A DNA stretch of 33,509 bases, taken from assembly GCF_000258495.1 (NCBI RefSeq), contig NZ_AJLG01000036.1:1-33509 (forward strand), in the 5' to 3' direction. The DNA comes from Pedobacter agri PB92. Lineage in GTDB: Bacteria; Bacteroidota; Bacteroidia; Sphingobacteriales; Sphingobacteriaceae. Positions 9,663-17,464 of the stretch are shown piece by piece. The notes under the pieces are model-generated. The model did not search any database. It was not told the origin of the DNA and was given only the letters and a program-made list of their open reading frames with translations. Within the stretch, counting starts at the first letter, position 1, and every line of letters starts with the position of its first letter. A program made the position numbers and the translations under genes.

Positions 9663-10511
9663 ATGAAAAAAATCTACCTTATTTTGATGTGTTTGATGGT
9701 GACAGTAAGCACATTTGCCCAAAACCAAGGAAATCAAAAACCAGATGTAATTAAAAAAAATAACGGGGAAGAAATTAAAGGTAAAATAATCAGGATTACA
9801 GACGCTGATGTTTCCTTTGTATACGATGGTGAAACTGCAGAATATGTGATAAAAAAATCAGACATTGCACAAATTGTGCATTCGAGTGGACGCATTGAAA
9901 CGATTTCTCAAACGGCTTCACCCGCTGAAACCAGACAGAAAGATCAGGTTGCAATGACGGCAACTCCGGCTGACCACCATAATAAGATCGCTATATTGCC
10001 TTTTACTTTTTTAATGGATAACCAACCGGGTGCAGATGCCATCGGATTGAAAGCCCAGCAAGATGCCTTTGCACTACTTAGCCAGCATTCGGCCGGATAT
10101 ACCATCCTGGATCCCCGCACCACTAATGCAATGTTAATCCAGGCGGGTGCAACCAAAGATAAAATGATTGGGTTTACGATGAAAAATATTTGCGATATCC
10201 TTGGCGTCGAATATGTAATTGATGGTACCGTCACCCAAAATAAGGGCTATCAAACCAGTTATACCTCTGCAAGTGACAATTCGAGTGTGAAAAGGGATGA
10301 TGCGGATAAAGTTAAAGGTATATCGAGTTATGGGTCTTCGAGCAGTAGTGCCGTTCAGCGTTTTGATGTGAGCGTAAGCCTGCAGATTTACATGGATAAT
10401 AATGCCAGTATCTATAATGAAAGCCACAAAGCCTTCTTGAGTAATACCGACGGTTCTTATAACGGGCCCTTAGAATACCTGCTGAAAAGAGCACCGCTTT
10501 ACAGGAAATGA
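9663..10511 (+). CDS. Secreted TolB/CsgG-like hypothetical protein
   Basis: A 282-residue protein with a clear signal peptide (MKKIYLILMCLMVTVSTFAQ). A small beta-rich region follows (GEEIKGKIIRITDADVSFVY, then a YVIKKSDIAQIV segment), of a type common at the N-terminus of Bacteroidota secreted proteins. The second half begins NKIAILPFTF and includes TILDPRTTNAMLIQAG and ILGVEYVIDGTVTQ, matching the alpha/beta layout of TolB-N/CsgG-like periplasmic domains, where this region typically judges whether a factor is present or assembles at the membrane. A Ser-rich linker (SSYGSSSSSAV) precedes the last strands. No lipobox is visible. It is divergent from the MscS gene across a 280-bp spacer in which I see no clear site. 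The biological role is unknown. Confidence 0.7.
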   Translation: MKKIYLILMCLMVTVSTFAQNQGNQKPDVIKKNNGEEIKGKIIRITDADVSFVYDGETAEYVIKKSDIAQIVHSSGRIETISQTASPAETRQKDQVAMTATPADHHNKIAILPFTFLMDNQPGADAIGLKAQQDAFALLSQHSAGYTILDPRTTNAMLIQAGATKDKMIGFTMKNICDILGVEYVIDGTVTQNKGYQTSYTSASDNSSVKRDDADKVKGISSYGSSSSSAVQRFDVSVSLQIYMDNNASIYNESHKAFLSNTDGSYNGPLEYLLKRAPLYRK

Positions 10512-10633
10512 TTCGATAAATGCTTCATTGCCATTTAAGTTCTCGTTGCTATTATCCCAACAGATTCTCCTGTTATTCAACAAAGTATTAAGCAAGCTCG
10601 AAAGGCATTCAAGCGGTTCAACACCATATCCAA

Positions 10634-11218
10634 TTATGCTTTTAGGCTCGCGAGACAGACATTAACAATGTCCTCAAACATTTTTTTGCTTGCATCGAAC
10701 TTCATTGTTACCCGAAGTCCGTTCAACGAATTAAAGATGAACCTTGATAATGAACTTGCGGAATGCGTTTTGGTGAACACACCTCGTTGTTGTCCTTTCT
10801 CGATGGCTTTAGTTATCATATCTTCCGTGTCTTTCATGATGTCGTTTGCAATGGCTGCTACATCACGGTCAACTGTTCCCAGTTCTACTGCCGAATTTAC
10901 CATGAAACAGCCCCTTGATCGGGATTCGCTCAGCGCATCTTCTTTCACAGCCTCAAAAATAAATCTGATGTAAGCTTCAATATCATCAGCGCTATTTACA
11001 CCTTGAATTACCGGGTCGATTCTTTCCTCGCGATATCGTTTCAAAGCCATTACAAAAAGCGAGTGTTTATCGCCATAAGTGTCATACAAACTGGACCGGC
11101 TAATCCCCAGTCCGTCAACCAAATCCTGTGCAGATGTTGCATGATATCCCTTCTCCCAAAACAGGTTCATTGCCCGATCCAAGACTTCAGCTTCGTTAAA
11201 TACCTTTGTGCGTGCCAT
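10634..11218 (-). CDS. TetR/AcrR-family transcriptional repressor
   Basis: A 194-residue regulator. I use the internal start MARTKVF, the standard TetR opening, instead of an ATG 11 codons upstream that lies inside a terminator hairpin. The DNA-binding domain spans about residues 8-52, with the recognition segment DGLGISRSSLYDTYGDKHSL. The C-terminal ligand/dimer domain carries RSRGCFMVNSAVELG, typical of the AcrR group with a TetR_C-like domain. It lies directly behind an SDR gene on the same strand. Matching palindromes sit in its own promoter and in that of the SDR gene, so it probably represses both and is released by a small electrophile or aromatic compound; the ligand is unknown. Confidence 0.93.
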   Translation of the reverse strand: MARTKVFNEAEVLDRAMNLFWEKGYHATSAQDLVDGLGISRSSLYDTYGDKHSLFVMALKRYREERIDPVIQGVNSADDIEAYIRFIFEAVKEDALSESRSRGCFMVNSAVELGTVDRDVAAIANDIMKDTEDMITKAIEKGQQRGVFTKTHSASSLSRFIFNSLNGLRVTMKFDASKKMFEDIVNVCLASLKA

Positions 11219-11256
11219 AAAAAAAACCTTTGTGAAATTTAGCAATTTCACAAAGG
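11219..11256 (-). terminator. Terminator of the SDR gene, abutting the tetR start codon
   Basis: On the minus strand a perfect 13-bp stem (arms 11244-11256 and 11227-11239, 4-nt loop) is followed by T8, and the tetR ATG comes immediately after. The upstream arm also contains the tetR -7 box, so only transcripts arriving from the SDR gene would contain the complete hairpin. Confidence 0.78.
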
Positions 11257-11281
11257 TAAGTAATTCGGAATAATCGTTCCG
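11251..11281 (-). promoter_or_regulatory. tetR promoter with TetR operator (site 1)
   Basis: The -7 box TACCTTTG (11258-11251, minus) fits TAnnTTTG perfectly. Seven bases upstream is the 16-bp palindrome CGGAA-N6-TTCCG (11266-11281), covering the place where the -33 element would be. The same arrangement occurs at the SDR promoter. This supports autorepression; the assignment to this TetR protein is inferred from position and repetition. Confidence 0.72.
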
Positions 11282-11284
11282 TAT

Positions 11285-12058
11285 TTAAGCAAAAAAAATT
11301 AACAGTCGCATAGGTACATTAATAGAGGCGCCACTATCAATGGTAATTTCACTTCCCGATATAAATGATGCCTCATCGGAAGCTAAAAAGGTAATTAATC
11401 CAGCTACTTCCTCAGCGGTTCCATAACGCTTGAATGGCATCAAAGTTTTGATGTGGGTATGGATTTCATCGTTTGCAAAAGCACCCTTATGGATACCAGG
11501 GGTTTCAGTCAGAGCAGGCTCTACCACATTTACCCTGATTTTTCTTCCTGCCAGTTCAAACGCAGCATTTTTACTGTAGGCTACTAACGCTGCCTTACTT
11601 GCTGAATAAATGGCATTACCAGCATTAAATGAAAATGCTGACACAGAAGCCAGGTGGATAACCGATGCGCCATCAACCAAAAGTGGAACAAACTTTTCGG
11701 TAGTAAACACAGCGCCCTTAAAGTTGACACCTGAAATGGTATCGAAAGTTTCTTCGGTAATTTGTCCGATTGGCTCAAATACTTCAACACCGCCAGCATT
11801 TACCAACAAGATATCTACCTTTCCAAATAACGACCTAACCTCCGCTGCTAAATTTTCTGTATCCTTTACGCTAGAGGCATCTGCACGTATTCCGACCGCA
11901 TTACTGCCTAATTCGCTAACGGCCACATCAAGAGTTGATTGTTTCCGCCCTGTGATCACTACTTTTGCACCTTGCGCAATAAATGCTTTGGCTGTAGCAA
12001 AGCCAATACCCGAAGTACCACCAGTTACAACGGCAATCTTATCTTTCAATTTACTCAT
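11285..12058 (-). CDS. Short-chain dehydrogenase/reductase (SDR)
   Basis: A 257-residue classical SDR, cytoplasmic and NAD(P)-dependent. The Rossmann motif TGGTSGIG is at residues 12-19, NAGG at 87-90, and the catalytic set is Ser138, Tyr151 and Lys155 (YSASK). Arg38 after the second strand (ITGRK) suggests NADPH preference. The C-terminal segment FLASDEASFISGSEITIDSG is standard. The protein therefore looks like a working oxidoreductase of the 3-oxoacyl-ACP-reductase-like group; its alcohol or ketone substrate cannot be told. It lies upstream of the tetR gene on the same strand and ends in a strong terminator, and two operators flank its promoter, so it is probably the main target of that repressor. 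Confidence 0.92.
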   Translation of the reverse strand: MSKLKDKIAVVTGGTSGIGFATAKAFIAQGAKVVITGRKQSTLDVAVSELGSNAVGIRADASSVKDTENLAAEVRSLFGKVDILLVNAGGVEVFEPIGQITEETFDTISGVNFKGAVFTTEKFVPLLVDGASVIHLASVSAFSFNAGNAIYSASKAALVAYSKNAAFELAGRKIRVNVVEPALTETPGIHKGAFANDEIHTHIKTLMPFKRYGTAEEVAGLITFLASDEASFISGSEITIDSGASINVPMRLLIFFA

Positions 12059-12080
12059 TTTTCTTTCTTTTTATTATTAA

Positions 12081-12127
12081 TGGAATGAATGTTCCGTAAA
12101 GGTATAATATTCGGAACGAACATTCCG
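12081..12127 (-). promoter_or_regulatory. SDR promoter flanked by two TetR operators (sites 2 and 3)
   Basis: The -7-like box TACCTTTA (12104-12097, minus) has the palindrome CGGAA-N6-TTCCG (12112-12127) exactly 7 bases upstream, as at the tetR promoter. That palindrome extends to 11-bp arms (AATATTCGGAA/TTCCGAATATT). A further near-copy, TGGAA-N6-TTCCG (12081-12096), abuts the downstream side. Two sites bracketing the box suggest tighter repression here than at tetR. Confidence 0.72.
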
Positions 12128-12195
12128 AATATTAAATGTCATCAAATTATCAATCTATATAATGTGTTGATTGTTAGTTTTTTATTTGTGCTTAG

Positions 12196-12324
12196 GGAAA
12201 ATTCTTCATCGAAAAAACACCGCTCGGTCGCAGAGGGCTATAAGCCGATATCGCAAAAGATGTAGTATTTTTTGTATCCGATGACGCGGCTGGGATTAGA
12301 GGGAAGCAAATTTTAATCGTTTGA
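12196..12324 (+). pseudogene. Remnant of the C-terminal part of a second SDR gene
   Basis: The 450-base gap between the SDR and amylase genes holds, besides the operators, a plus-strand frame reading EKTPLGRRGL, a stop, then ADIAKDVVFFVSDDAAGIRG and KQILIV, then a stop. This mirrors the SDR C-terminus (TPLGR.G.PEDIA..V.FL.SDDA..I.G......V) in the right order and spacing. There is no start, no Rossmann half and no terminal Gly-rich end, and one in-frame stop is present. It is on the opposite strand to the intact SDR gene. Nothing recognisable lies between 12325 and 12508. Confidence 0.6.
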
Positions 12325-12508
12325 TAGAAAATCTCGCTTAATGATCAGGAGTTCTTAGGTTGAAGCAATTAAACAATCTTGCAAAATTTTGCCTTATCAA
12401 AGATCATGATCTGCGCATGATGATCTGTTCAACTATTTTTCCTTATCATTGCGCTTTAGATGCCGCTCCACCAGATCATTTTACTTATTCAATATATCAA
12501 TCATTTTT

Positions 12509-14314
12509 ATGCAGTATATTTTCAGATCATTCTTTTTGGCGGGACTATTATTAATCTCGGTCACTTCTATGGCCCAGAAGAGTTTTACGCCGGAGTGGAG
12601 CAAGGGGATTGTATGGTACCAGATTTTTCCTGAACGCTTTAATAATGGCGATCCTACAAACGATCCTAAAGCTGAAGACCAGGACGGTGCTTACCCTTTT
12701 AATACGACGTCACCTTTTCAAATTCATAGCTGGACAAGCGATTGGTACCAGTTGCAGCCTTATGAGCAGCAAAATGGTAAGGATATTTACTATAACCTGC
12801 AACGTCGCCGTTATGGTGGAGACTTGCAGGGCGTAATCAATAAATTAGATTACATCAAGTCTTTAGGTGTTGATGCCATTTACATGACGCCAATTTTTTG
12901 GTCTCCATCCTCTCATAAATATGATGCCTTGTGTTACCATCATGTCGATCCTACCTTTGGGCCCGACCCTAAGGGCGATATAGCCTTAATGGAAAAGGAA
13001 AATCCACTTGATGTAAAAACCTGGGTTTGGACAAAAGCTGATCTTCTGGCCTTAAAGCTTATTAAAGAAGTTCATTCACGCAACATGCGCATTATTTTTG
13101 ATGGTGTTTTTAACCACATGGGCGTAAAAAGTTTTGCCTTCCGCGACGTGGATAAAAATCAACAGGCTTCGCCATACGCTGATTGGTTCTCTGTAAAAAG
13201 CTGGAATGATGCCGCTAAGGGTACAACTTTTGATTATAACGGCTGGTTTGGGGTTAAGACATTGCCAGAATTTAAAGAAGATAATCATGGTATTGTGGCC
13301 GGCCCCAAACAATATATTTTTAATGCCACTAAGCGCTGGATGAACCCTATGGATAAGGGAACAAAAGATGGAATTGATGGATGGCGCCTGGATGTGGCTT
13401 ATGACGTGGGTCATCCCTTTTGGAAGGACTGGAGAAAATGGGTGCGCAGCATCAACCCAACCGCTTACATGACTGCAGAGTTGGTGTATCCAATAAATGA
13501 AACTAAACCCTACCTGGAGGGTGATGAGTTCGATGCAACCATGAACTATAATTTTGCATTTATTATGCATGATTTTTTTATCCAGGACAAAACCGGATCT
13601 ACCGTAACTGCATTTGATGCTCGTTTAAAGGAGTTGCGTGAGGCATTCGGAAATGATGTTGCACTAAATATGCAGAATCTGATGAACAGCCATGACGCTA
13701 CCCGATTAGCAAGTGCGGTTGCAAATCCCGATGGTTTGAAATTCGGCGATTGGGGAAAGTACTTTAACTGGAGCCAGAAAAGCAATAACAAGGACTATAA
13801 CGCTCGCAAGCCTACTGCCAGTCAGATACAGAAACAAAAGCTTATTGCTGCTTTTCAGATGCTGTATTTGGGATCGCCCATGATTTTTTATGGTGATGAG
13901 GCAGGTATTTGGGGTGGCAATGATCCTGACTGCCGCAAGCCTATGATTTGGGAAGATAAAAAATACGATCCTGAAACCTATAATCCGGACCAGACCAGGC
14001 ATGGGGCTGACCAGGTTGCATTTAATAAGGAGCTATTTAAATGGTACCAAAAGTTTATGGGATTACGCAAAACCTATAAATCATTACAACTTGGAGACTA
14101 TACCACAGTTGAAAAAAATGATATGCAAAGGTTTTACGCATTTAGCCGTAAATACAATAATGAAGAGGTGATCGTGCTTATAAATCGGTCAGAAAAGCCT
14201 GTGCAATACAAAAGTGCAATTTTGAAGAGTGGAAGTTATAAGGATGTGTTTTCGAAAAAAACGTTTAAGTCAGTAACTATTCAGCCTATGGATCTCGTTG
14301 TGCTTTTTAAATAA
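12509..14314 (+). CDS. Secreted GH13 alpha-amylase-family glycosidase
   Basis: Glycoside hydrolase of family 13, expected to cleave alpha-glucans or maltodextrins outside the cytoplasm. I start at the Met that gives the signal peptide MQYIFRSFFLAGLLLISVTS plus MAQ (601 residues). The longer frame adds 20 residues without signal character. All four GH13 regions are visible: DGVFNH (residues 198-203), GWRLDVAYD with nucleophile Asp295, the acid Glu324 in TAELVYP, and NSHD with Asp396. The opening WYQIFPERFNNGDPTND resembles neopullulanase/cyclomaltodextrinase-type enzymes, but the extra N-terminal domain of those is absent. It converges with the GH97 gene. It may serve starch breakdown and be independent of the mannan operon. 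Exact specificity is not predictable. Confidence 0.93.
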   Translation: MQYIFRSFFLAGLLLISVTSMAQKSFTPEWSKGIVWYQIFPERFNNGDPTNDPKAEDQDGAYPFNTTSPFQIHSWTSDWYQLQPYEQQNGKDIYYNLQRRRYGGDLQGVINKLDYIKSLGVDAIYMTPIFWSPSSHKYDALCYHHVDPTFGPDPKGDIALMEKENPLDVKTWVWTKADLLALKLIKEVHSRNMRIIFDGVFNHMGVKSFAFRDVDKNQQASPYADWFSVKSWNDAAKGTTFDYNGWFGVKTLPEFKEDNHGIVAGPKQYIFNATKRWMNPMDKGTKDGIDGWRLDVAYDVGHPFWKDWRKWVRSINPTAYMTAELVYPINETKPYLEGDEFDATMNYNFAFIMHDFFIQDKTGSTVTAFDARLKELREAFGNDVALNMQNLMNSHDATRLASAVANPDGLKFGDWGKYFNWSQKSNNKDYNARKPTASQIQKQKLIAAFQMLYLGSPMIFYGDEAGIWGGNDPDCRKPMIWEDKKYDPETYNPDQTRHGADQVAFNKELFKWYQKFMGLRKTYKSLQLGDYTTVEKNDMQRFYAFSRKYNNEEVIVLINRSEKPVQYKSAILKSGSYKDVFSKKTFKSVTIQPMDLVVLFK

Positions 14315-14466
14315 TTCCTTCAGGAGATAGAGACCTGTTACATTTGTATGTGTTTGGGGATTTTGTTTTTGGTTTGTTATTAAATCCTTAACCATTATCC
14401 GGTTTTATAATCTGATTATTAGCTAATCAGCCATATTTCGATAACTTTTTATAATATATCATTAAT

Positions 14467-14503
14467 CCAGGTGCCCATCATTTACATAAATATGGGCACC
14501 TGG
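14467..14503. repeat. Strong inverted repeat between convergent amylase and GH97 genes
   Basis: CCAGGTGCCCAT (14467-14478) pairs with ATGGGCACCTGG (14492-14503), and the loop pairs further (ATTTA/TAAAT), leaving one bulged C. It lies in the 255-bp gap between two converging gene ends, where a bidirectional terminator is expected, but neither side has a T-run. The rest of the gap shows nothing recognisable. Confidence 0.6.
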
Positions 14504-14569
14504 CGCATGTGAAACATGTTTGGCAGAATTACATTTAGGATAAAATTTGTGGTACGTACGCTATCTTAT

Positions 14570-16522
14570 TTAATCTGCATTTATTACAGCTGCATAGCCA
14601 CCGTTTCTAACCATTTGTACATCAATTTTATCGCCTTTTTTTACGGTTATCGATTTTTTTCGGTAATCCATTGCTTGCCGAGCGGCGTTAATTCCATCTT
14701 CAAAATAAGTCATTTTGTATGTTTTTCCTGCTTCAAGAAAATCTAGAGCTAGGGTAAGTTTTCTGGTTTTTTCTCCTCCACTGTTAATCCCACCAATAAA
14801 CCATTTTTTGTCTTTTCTTTTTGCAACCACCGCAAGTTCTCCAACTTTGGCTTCCAGCGCTATAGTCTCATCCCAGGTAGTGGGTACTGATGTAATGAAT
14901 TCTGTACAGTCGAGGTTTCGGTAGTATAGGGTAGGGTTGTCAGCCAGCATTTGCAATCCACTTTCAAATACGACAAATAACGCCATTTGGTAGGCTCTTG
15001 TGCCAATGCTGGCTGCATTTGGTCGCTCTGCCCGATAGGATTCGGGCTGCATGCTGATCATCGCACCGGGAGTATAGTCCATTGGCCCAACCGCGTTTCT
15101 CATAAAAGGTAAAAATAAACTGTTTTTTGGTAAAGTACCGCCCATCTGTTCCATTCCCCGCACACCTTCATAAGAGATGACGTTAGGGTATTTATATTCC
15201 AGGCCGGCAGGTTTGAAAGCACCATGAAAATCAACCAGCAATTCATTTTTTGCTGCTTCACTTGCAATACGTTCATAATAGTTTACCATCCATTGATCGC
15301 TTCTATCCATAAAATCTATCTTTAAGCCTTTAACGCCCCATTCTTTAAAGGTTTTAAAGAGGTCCATGTGCTCATGTACCGTAAGCCAGGTTAGCCAAAG
15401 CACCACACCAACATTTTTTTCCTTGCCATAGCGGATTAATTCATGAACATCTACTTTCGGATTTGGCGTGTAAGGATCCGTAGTGCTGTTCGCCCATCCT
15501 TCATCCATTATGATGTATTTGATGCCGAATTTTGCAGCAAAGTCGATATAGTATTTATAGGTTTCGAGGTTATATCCCGACTCAAAGTTTACATCCGGTC
15601 CGTAAGGCGAAGCATCGTTCCACCATTCCCAGCTGGCTTGTCCTGGTTTAATCCAGCTCGGATCTTTGATCTTACTTTCTGGCGCAAGTTGCAGGGTCAT
15701 GGTATTTTCAAGAAGCTGTTTATCAGCTGTGCTGATCACAAAATAACGCCATGGAAAGCTCCTTTTTCCGGCGGTTTTAGCAATGTAAGCCGCTTCCTCG
15801 GTAATCTTTAAACTTCTGTCGCCATCAGGGGCAAAGCGCAGCGGCGATTTTGGAAATGTTGCCTCGATCTTATTGTTTCCATTTCCTTTCAGGAATAAAC
15901 AAGGATAATCTGAGAGATCGGATTCACTAACCAGTATTTTATATTGTTTTTTAGTATCAATCAATACTGGTAAAGTACTCATTTTAGCATTCCAGTTTGC
16001 TGAATTTACAGTTGAATAGGTTTCTTCATAAGCTGTTTTAAAACTTGCAGGTTGCTGAACATGAATATCATATGATGAAGGAAAATTCAGGTCAACCTGC
16101 TCATTCAAAACTTCGACTTCTCCTTTTTTATTGGTAATAAACCGGTAAGCGATCCCATCATTAAAGGCCCTGAATTCAATAGCGTAGTTTCCTTTAAAAG
16201 ACATCAGAAGTTTATTGAAACTGGAGACAACAGTTGAATACTTAAGGGGTACATGTGGTTTGATGGTATGAGATACTGCCGTAATTTTCGAATTCAGCAG
16301 TTTCGCCGGGCTCCCGAGGTTTTCATTTTTCAAGTTCAATGCAAGTTTATTGTTGCTGAAAAGCAGATCATTATGATAACTTACTGAGTAGGTGATGAAT
16401 TCGCCAATATTGATGGAAACCTGAATAGCGCCGTCAGGAGATTTAAGGCTGAGCTTTTCATCTGCCCGGGCAGTCATGATGAATGCAATGAGAATGCTTA
16501 CAATAAGGGATGCTTGTTTCAT
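14570..16522 (-). CDS. GH97 glycoside hydrolase, probable retaining subgroup
   Basis: A secreted 650-residue GH97 enzyme (signal peptide ending TARADE), acting in the periplasm on alpha-linked sugars. Domain order follows the family: N-terminal beta-supersandwich (to about residue 270), the (beta/alpha)8 barrel starting PSWIKPGQASWEWWNDASPY, and a small C-terminal beta domain. The barrel has GIKYIIMDEGW and GVKGLKIDFMDRSDQ. Asp403 of the KIDF motif sits where retaining GH97 enzymes (the Bacteroides alpha-galactosidase type) have their nucleophile, a position that is Gly in inverting SusB-type alpha-glucosidases. Glu452 in SYEGVRGME is the likely acid/base. It lies 48 bp behind the gntR gene on the same strand and so is probably co-transcribed with it. 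Removal of galactosyl side groups would fit a mannan locus; alpha-glucosidase is the alternative. Confidence 0.9.
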   Translation of the reverse strand: MKQASLIVSILIAFIMTARADEKLSLKSPDGAIQVSINIGEFITYSVSYHNDLLFSNNKLALNLKNENLGSPAKLLNSKITAVSHTIKPHVPLKYSTVVSSFNKLLMSFKGNYAIEFRAFNDGIAYRFITNKKGEVEVLNEQVDLNFPSSYDIHVQQPASFKTAYEETYSTVNSANWNAKMSTLPVLIDTKKQYKILVSESDLSDYPCLFLKGNGNNKIEATFPKSPLRFAPDGDRSLKITEEAAYIAKTAGKRSFPWRYFVISTADKQLLENTMTLQLAPESKIKDPSWIKPGQASWEWWNDASPYGPDVNFESGYNLETYKYYIDFAAKFGIKYIIMDEGWANSTTDPYTPNPKVDVHELIRYGKEKNVGVVLWLTWLTVHEHMDLFKTFKEWGVKGLKIDFMDRSDQWMVNYYERIASEAAKNELLVDFHGAFKPAGLEYKYPNVISYEGVRGMEQMGGTLPKNSLFLPFMRNAVGPMDYTPGAMISMQPESYRAERPNAASIGTRAYQMALFVVFESGLQMLADNPTLYYRNLDCTEFITSVPTTWDETIALEAKVGELAVVAKRKDKKWFIGGINSGGEKTRKLTLALDFLEAGKTYKMTYFEDGINAARQAMDYRKKSITVKKGDKIDVQMVRNGGYAAVINAD

Positions 16523-16570
16523 TTGCTGTGTTTTGGTGATTTTTGTATGTAGATATCCTCTTTGATGACA

Positions 16571-17311
16571 CTATTCCCGGCGGCTTTCTACCGTATAGAT
16601 AAAGCTATCGGCCTTGTAATAGCCCAGGTTATATTCAATTGGTCTTTCTTCTATATCATAAACAAACCTCTTGCGGAACAAAATTGGCGATCCAATATCT
16701 GTTTCCAGTTTGGTGGCGATAAATTCATCTGCCAGGAGTGCACTAATCTCTTCTTTTGATACCATGGCCACAATCCCGTGCGATTTTTCCAGCATTTCGT
16801 ATAATGGCGCTTTATAGTCTTCTTCACCCGTAAGTCCGACAATAGGGTGGAAATAGGATTCGAAATAAACAAACGGACCTTCAGGGCGACCTCTTAACCT
16901 TACAAGTTTTAATATTTTCTTATCTTCTTTGATACCGAAAAAGCTCGCTATCCTTTTTTCGGGAAGTACCCAGCTTACATGTAATTCGAAGTTTTTAATC
17001 GGTATACCCCGGGCGCTCATTTCCTGCGAGAAACTCATCCAGTTTTTTGATTTCGAGCTCAAAGATTTTGACTCAACAACTCTGGTTCCGACCCCTTTTT
17101 TCCGGATCAGTAAACCATCATAAACCAATTTGTTAATCGATTGCCTTAAAGTGGTTCTCGAGATATTAAGGTCTTTAGATAACTCTACTTCATTTGGAAG
17201 AAGTTTTCCATCAATATACTCCTGAGACTCAATTAGCTTTCTGAGCAGTTCTTCAGCCTGAACATGCAAGGGTACCTGACTTTTATGATCGATTTTAAGT
17301 TTCATAATCAT
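16571..17311 (-). CDS. GntR-family (HutC/UTRA) transcriptional regulator
   Basis: A regulator of about 246 residues. The N-terminal winged helix (residues ~10-75) shows the GntR signature GKLLPNEVELSKDLNISRTT followed by LRQSINKLVYDGLLIRKKGVGT. The rest is a UTRA ligand domain (FELHVSWVLPEKRIASFFGI to RPIEYNLGYYKAD), which in this family binds small metabolites, often sugar phosphates. The frame could open at a GTG one codon earlier or at the Met two codons later (MKLKIDHK). It is divergent from the mannan operon across a 378-bp region with two matching palindromes, one overlapping the operon promoter. I infer a repressor lifted by a mannose-derived metabolite; the ligand is not shown by the sequence. 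Confidence 0.92.
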   Translation of the reverse strand: MIMKLKIDHKSQVPLHVQAEELLRKLIESQEYIDGKLLPNEVELSKDLNISRTTLRQSINKLVYDGLLIRKKGVGTRVVESKSLSSKSKNWMSFSQEMSARGIPIKNFELHVSWVLPEKRIASFFGIKEDKKILKLVRLRGRPEGPFVYFESYFHPIVGLTGEEDYKAPLYEMLEKSHGIVAMVSKEEISALLADEFIATKLETDIGSPILFRKRFVYDIEERPIEYNLGYYKADSFIYTVESRRE

Positions 17312-17344
17312 CACAATATTAATAAAAAAAATATCTTTTCGAAG

Positions 17345-17358
17345 TATGTATATACATA
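17345..17358. promoter_or_regulatory. Candidate GntR operator near gntR
   Basis: TATGTATATACATA is a perfect 14-bp palindrome 33 bp upstream of the gntR start. A near-identical copy (13 of 14 bases) occurs at 17451-17464, and both contain the core TGTATATACA, in keeping with the short palindromes bound by GntR proteins. Confidence 0.65.
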
Positions 17359-17423
17359 AATAAGGTTGTTAGGGCTTGTGGTTCTCAGTTTTAACGCTTG
17401 TTATTGAAAATTATTAAAAAATA

Positions 17424-17454
17424 TTTGGAAGATAATAATTAAGTAATACATTTG
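17424..17454 (+). promoter_or_regulatory. Promoter of the mannan operon
   Basis: TTTG (17424-17427) and TACATTTG (17447-17454) with 19 nt between them match the Bacteroidota promoter consensus without a mismatch. Initiation near 17461 would give a leader of about 230 nt before the isomerase gene. Confidence 0.75.
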
Positions 17455-17464
17455 TATATACATA
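17451..17464. promoter_or_regulatory. Candidate GntR operator over the operon -7 box
   Basis: TTTGTATATACATA overlaps the last four bases of the -7 box and the predicted start site. Binding here would block initiation. It differs at one position from the palindrome beside gntR, 106 bp away. Confidence 0.68.

Noticed and set aside
9405..9737. 110-codon minus-strand frame between the MscS and TolB-like genes
   Set aside because: Its only start lies inside the oppositely oriented TolB-like gene, the composition is Asn/Lys-rich as expected from AT-rich spacer, and no motif is visible.
11219..11251. tetR start 11 codons upstream (MKLLNFTKVFF)
   Set aside because: Those codons lie in the terminator hairpin and T-run, and the family begins at MARTK.
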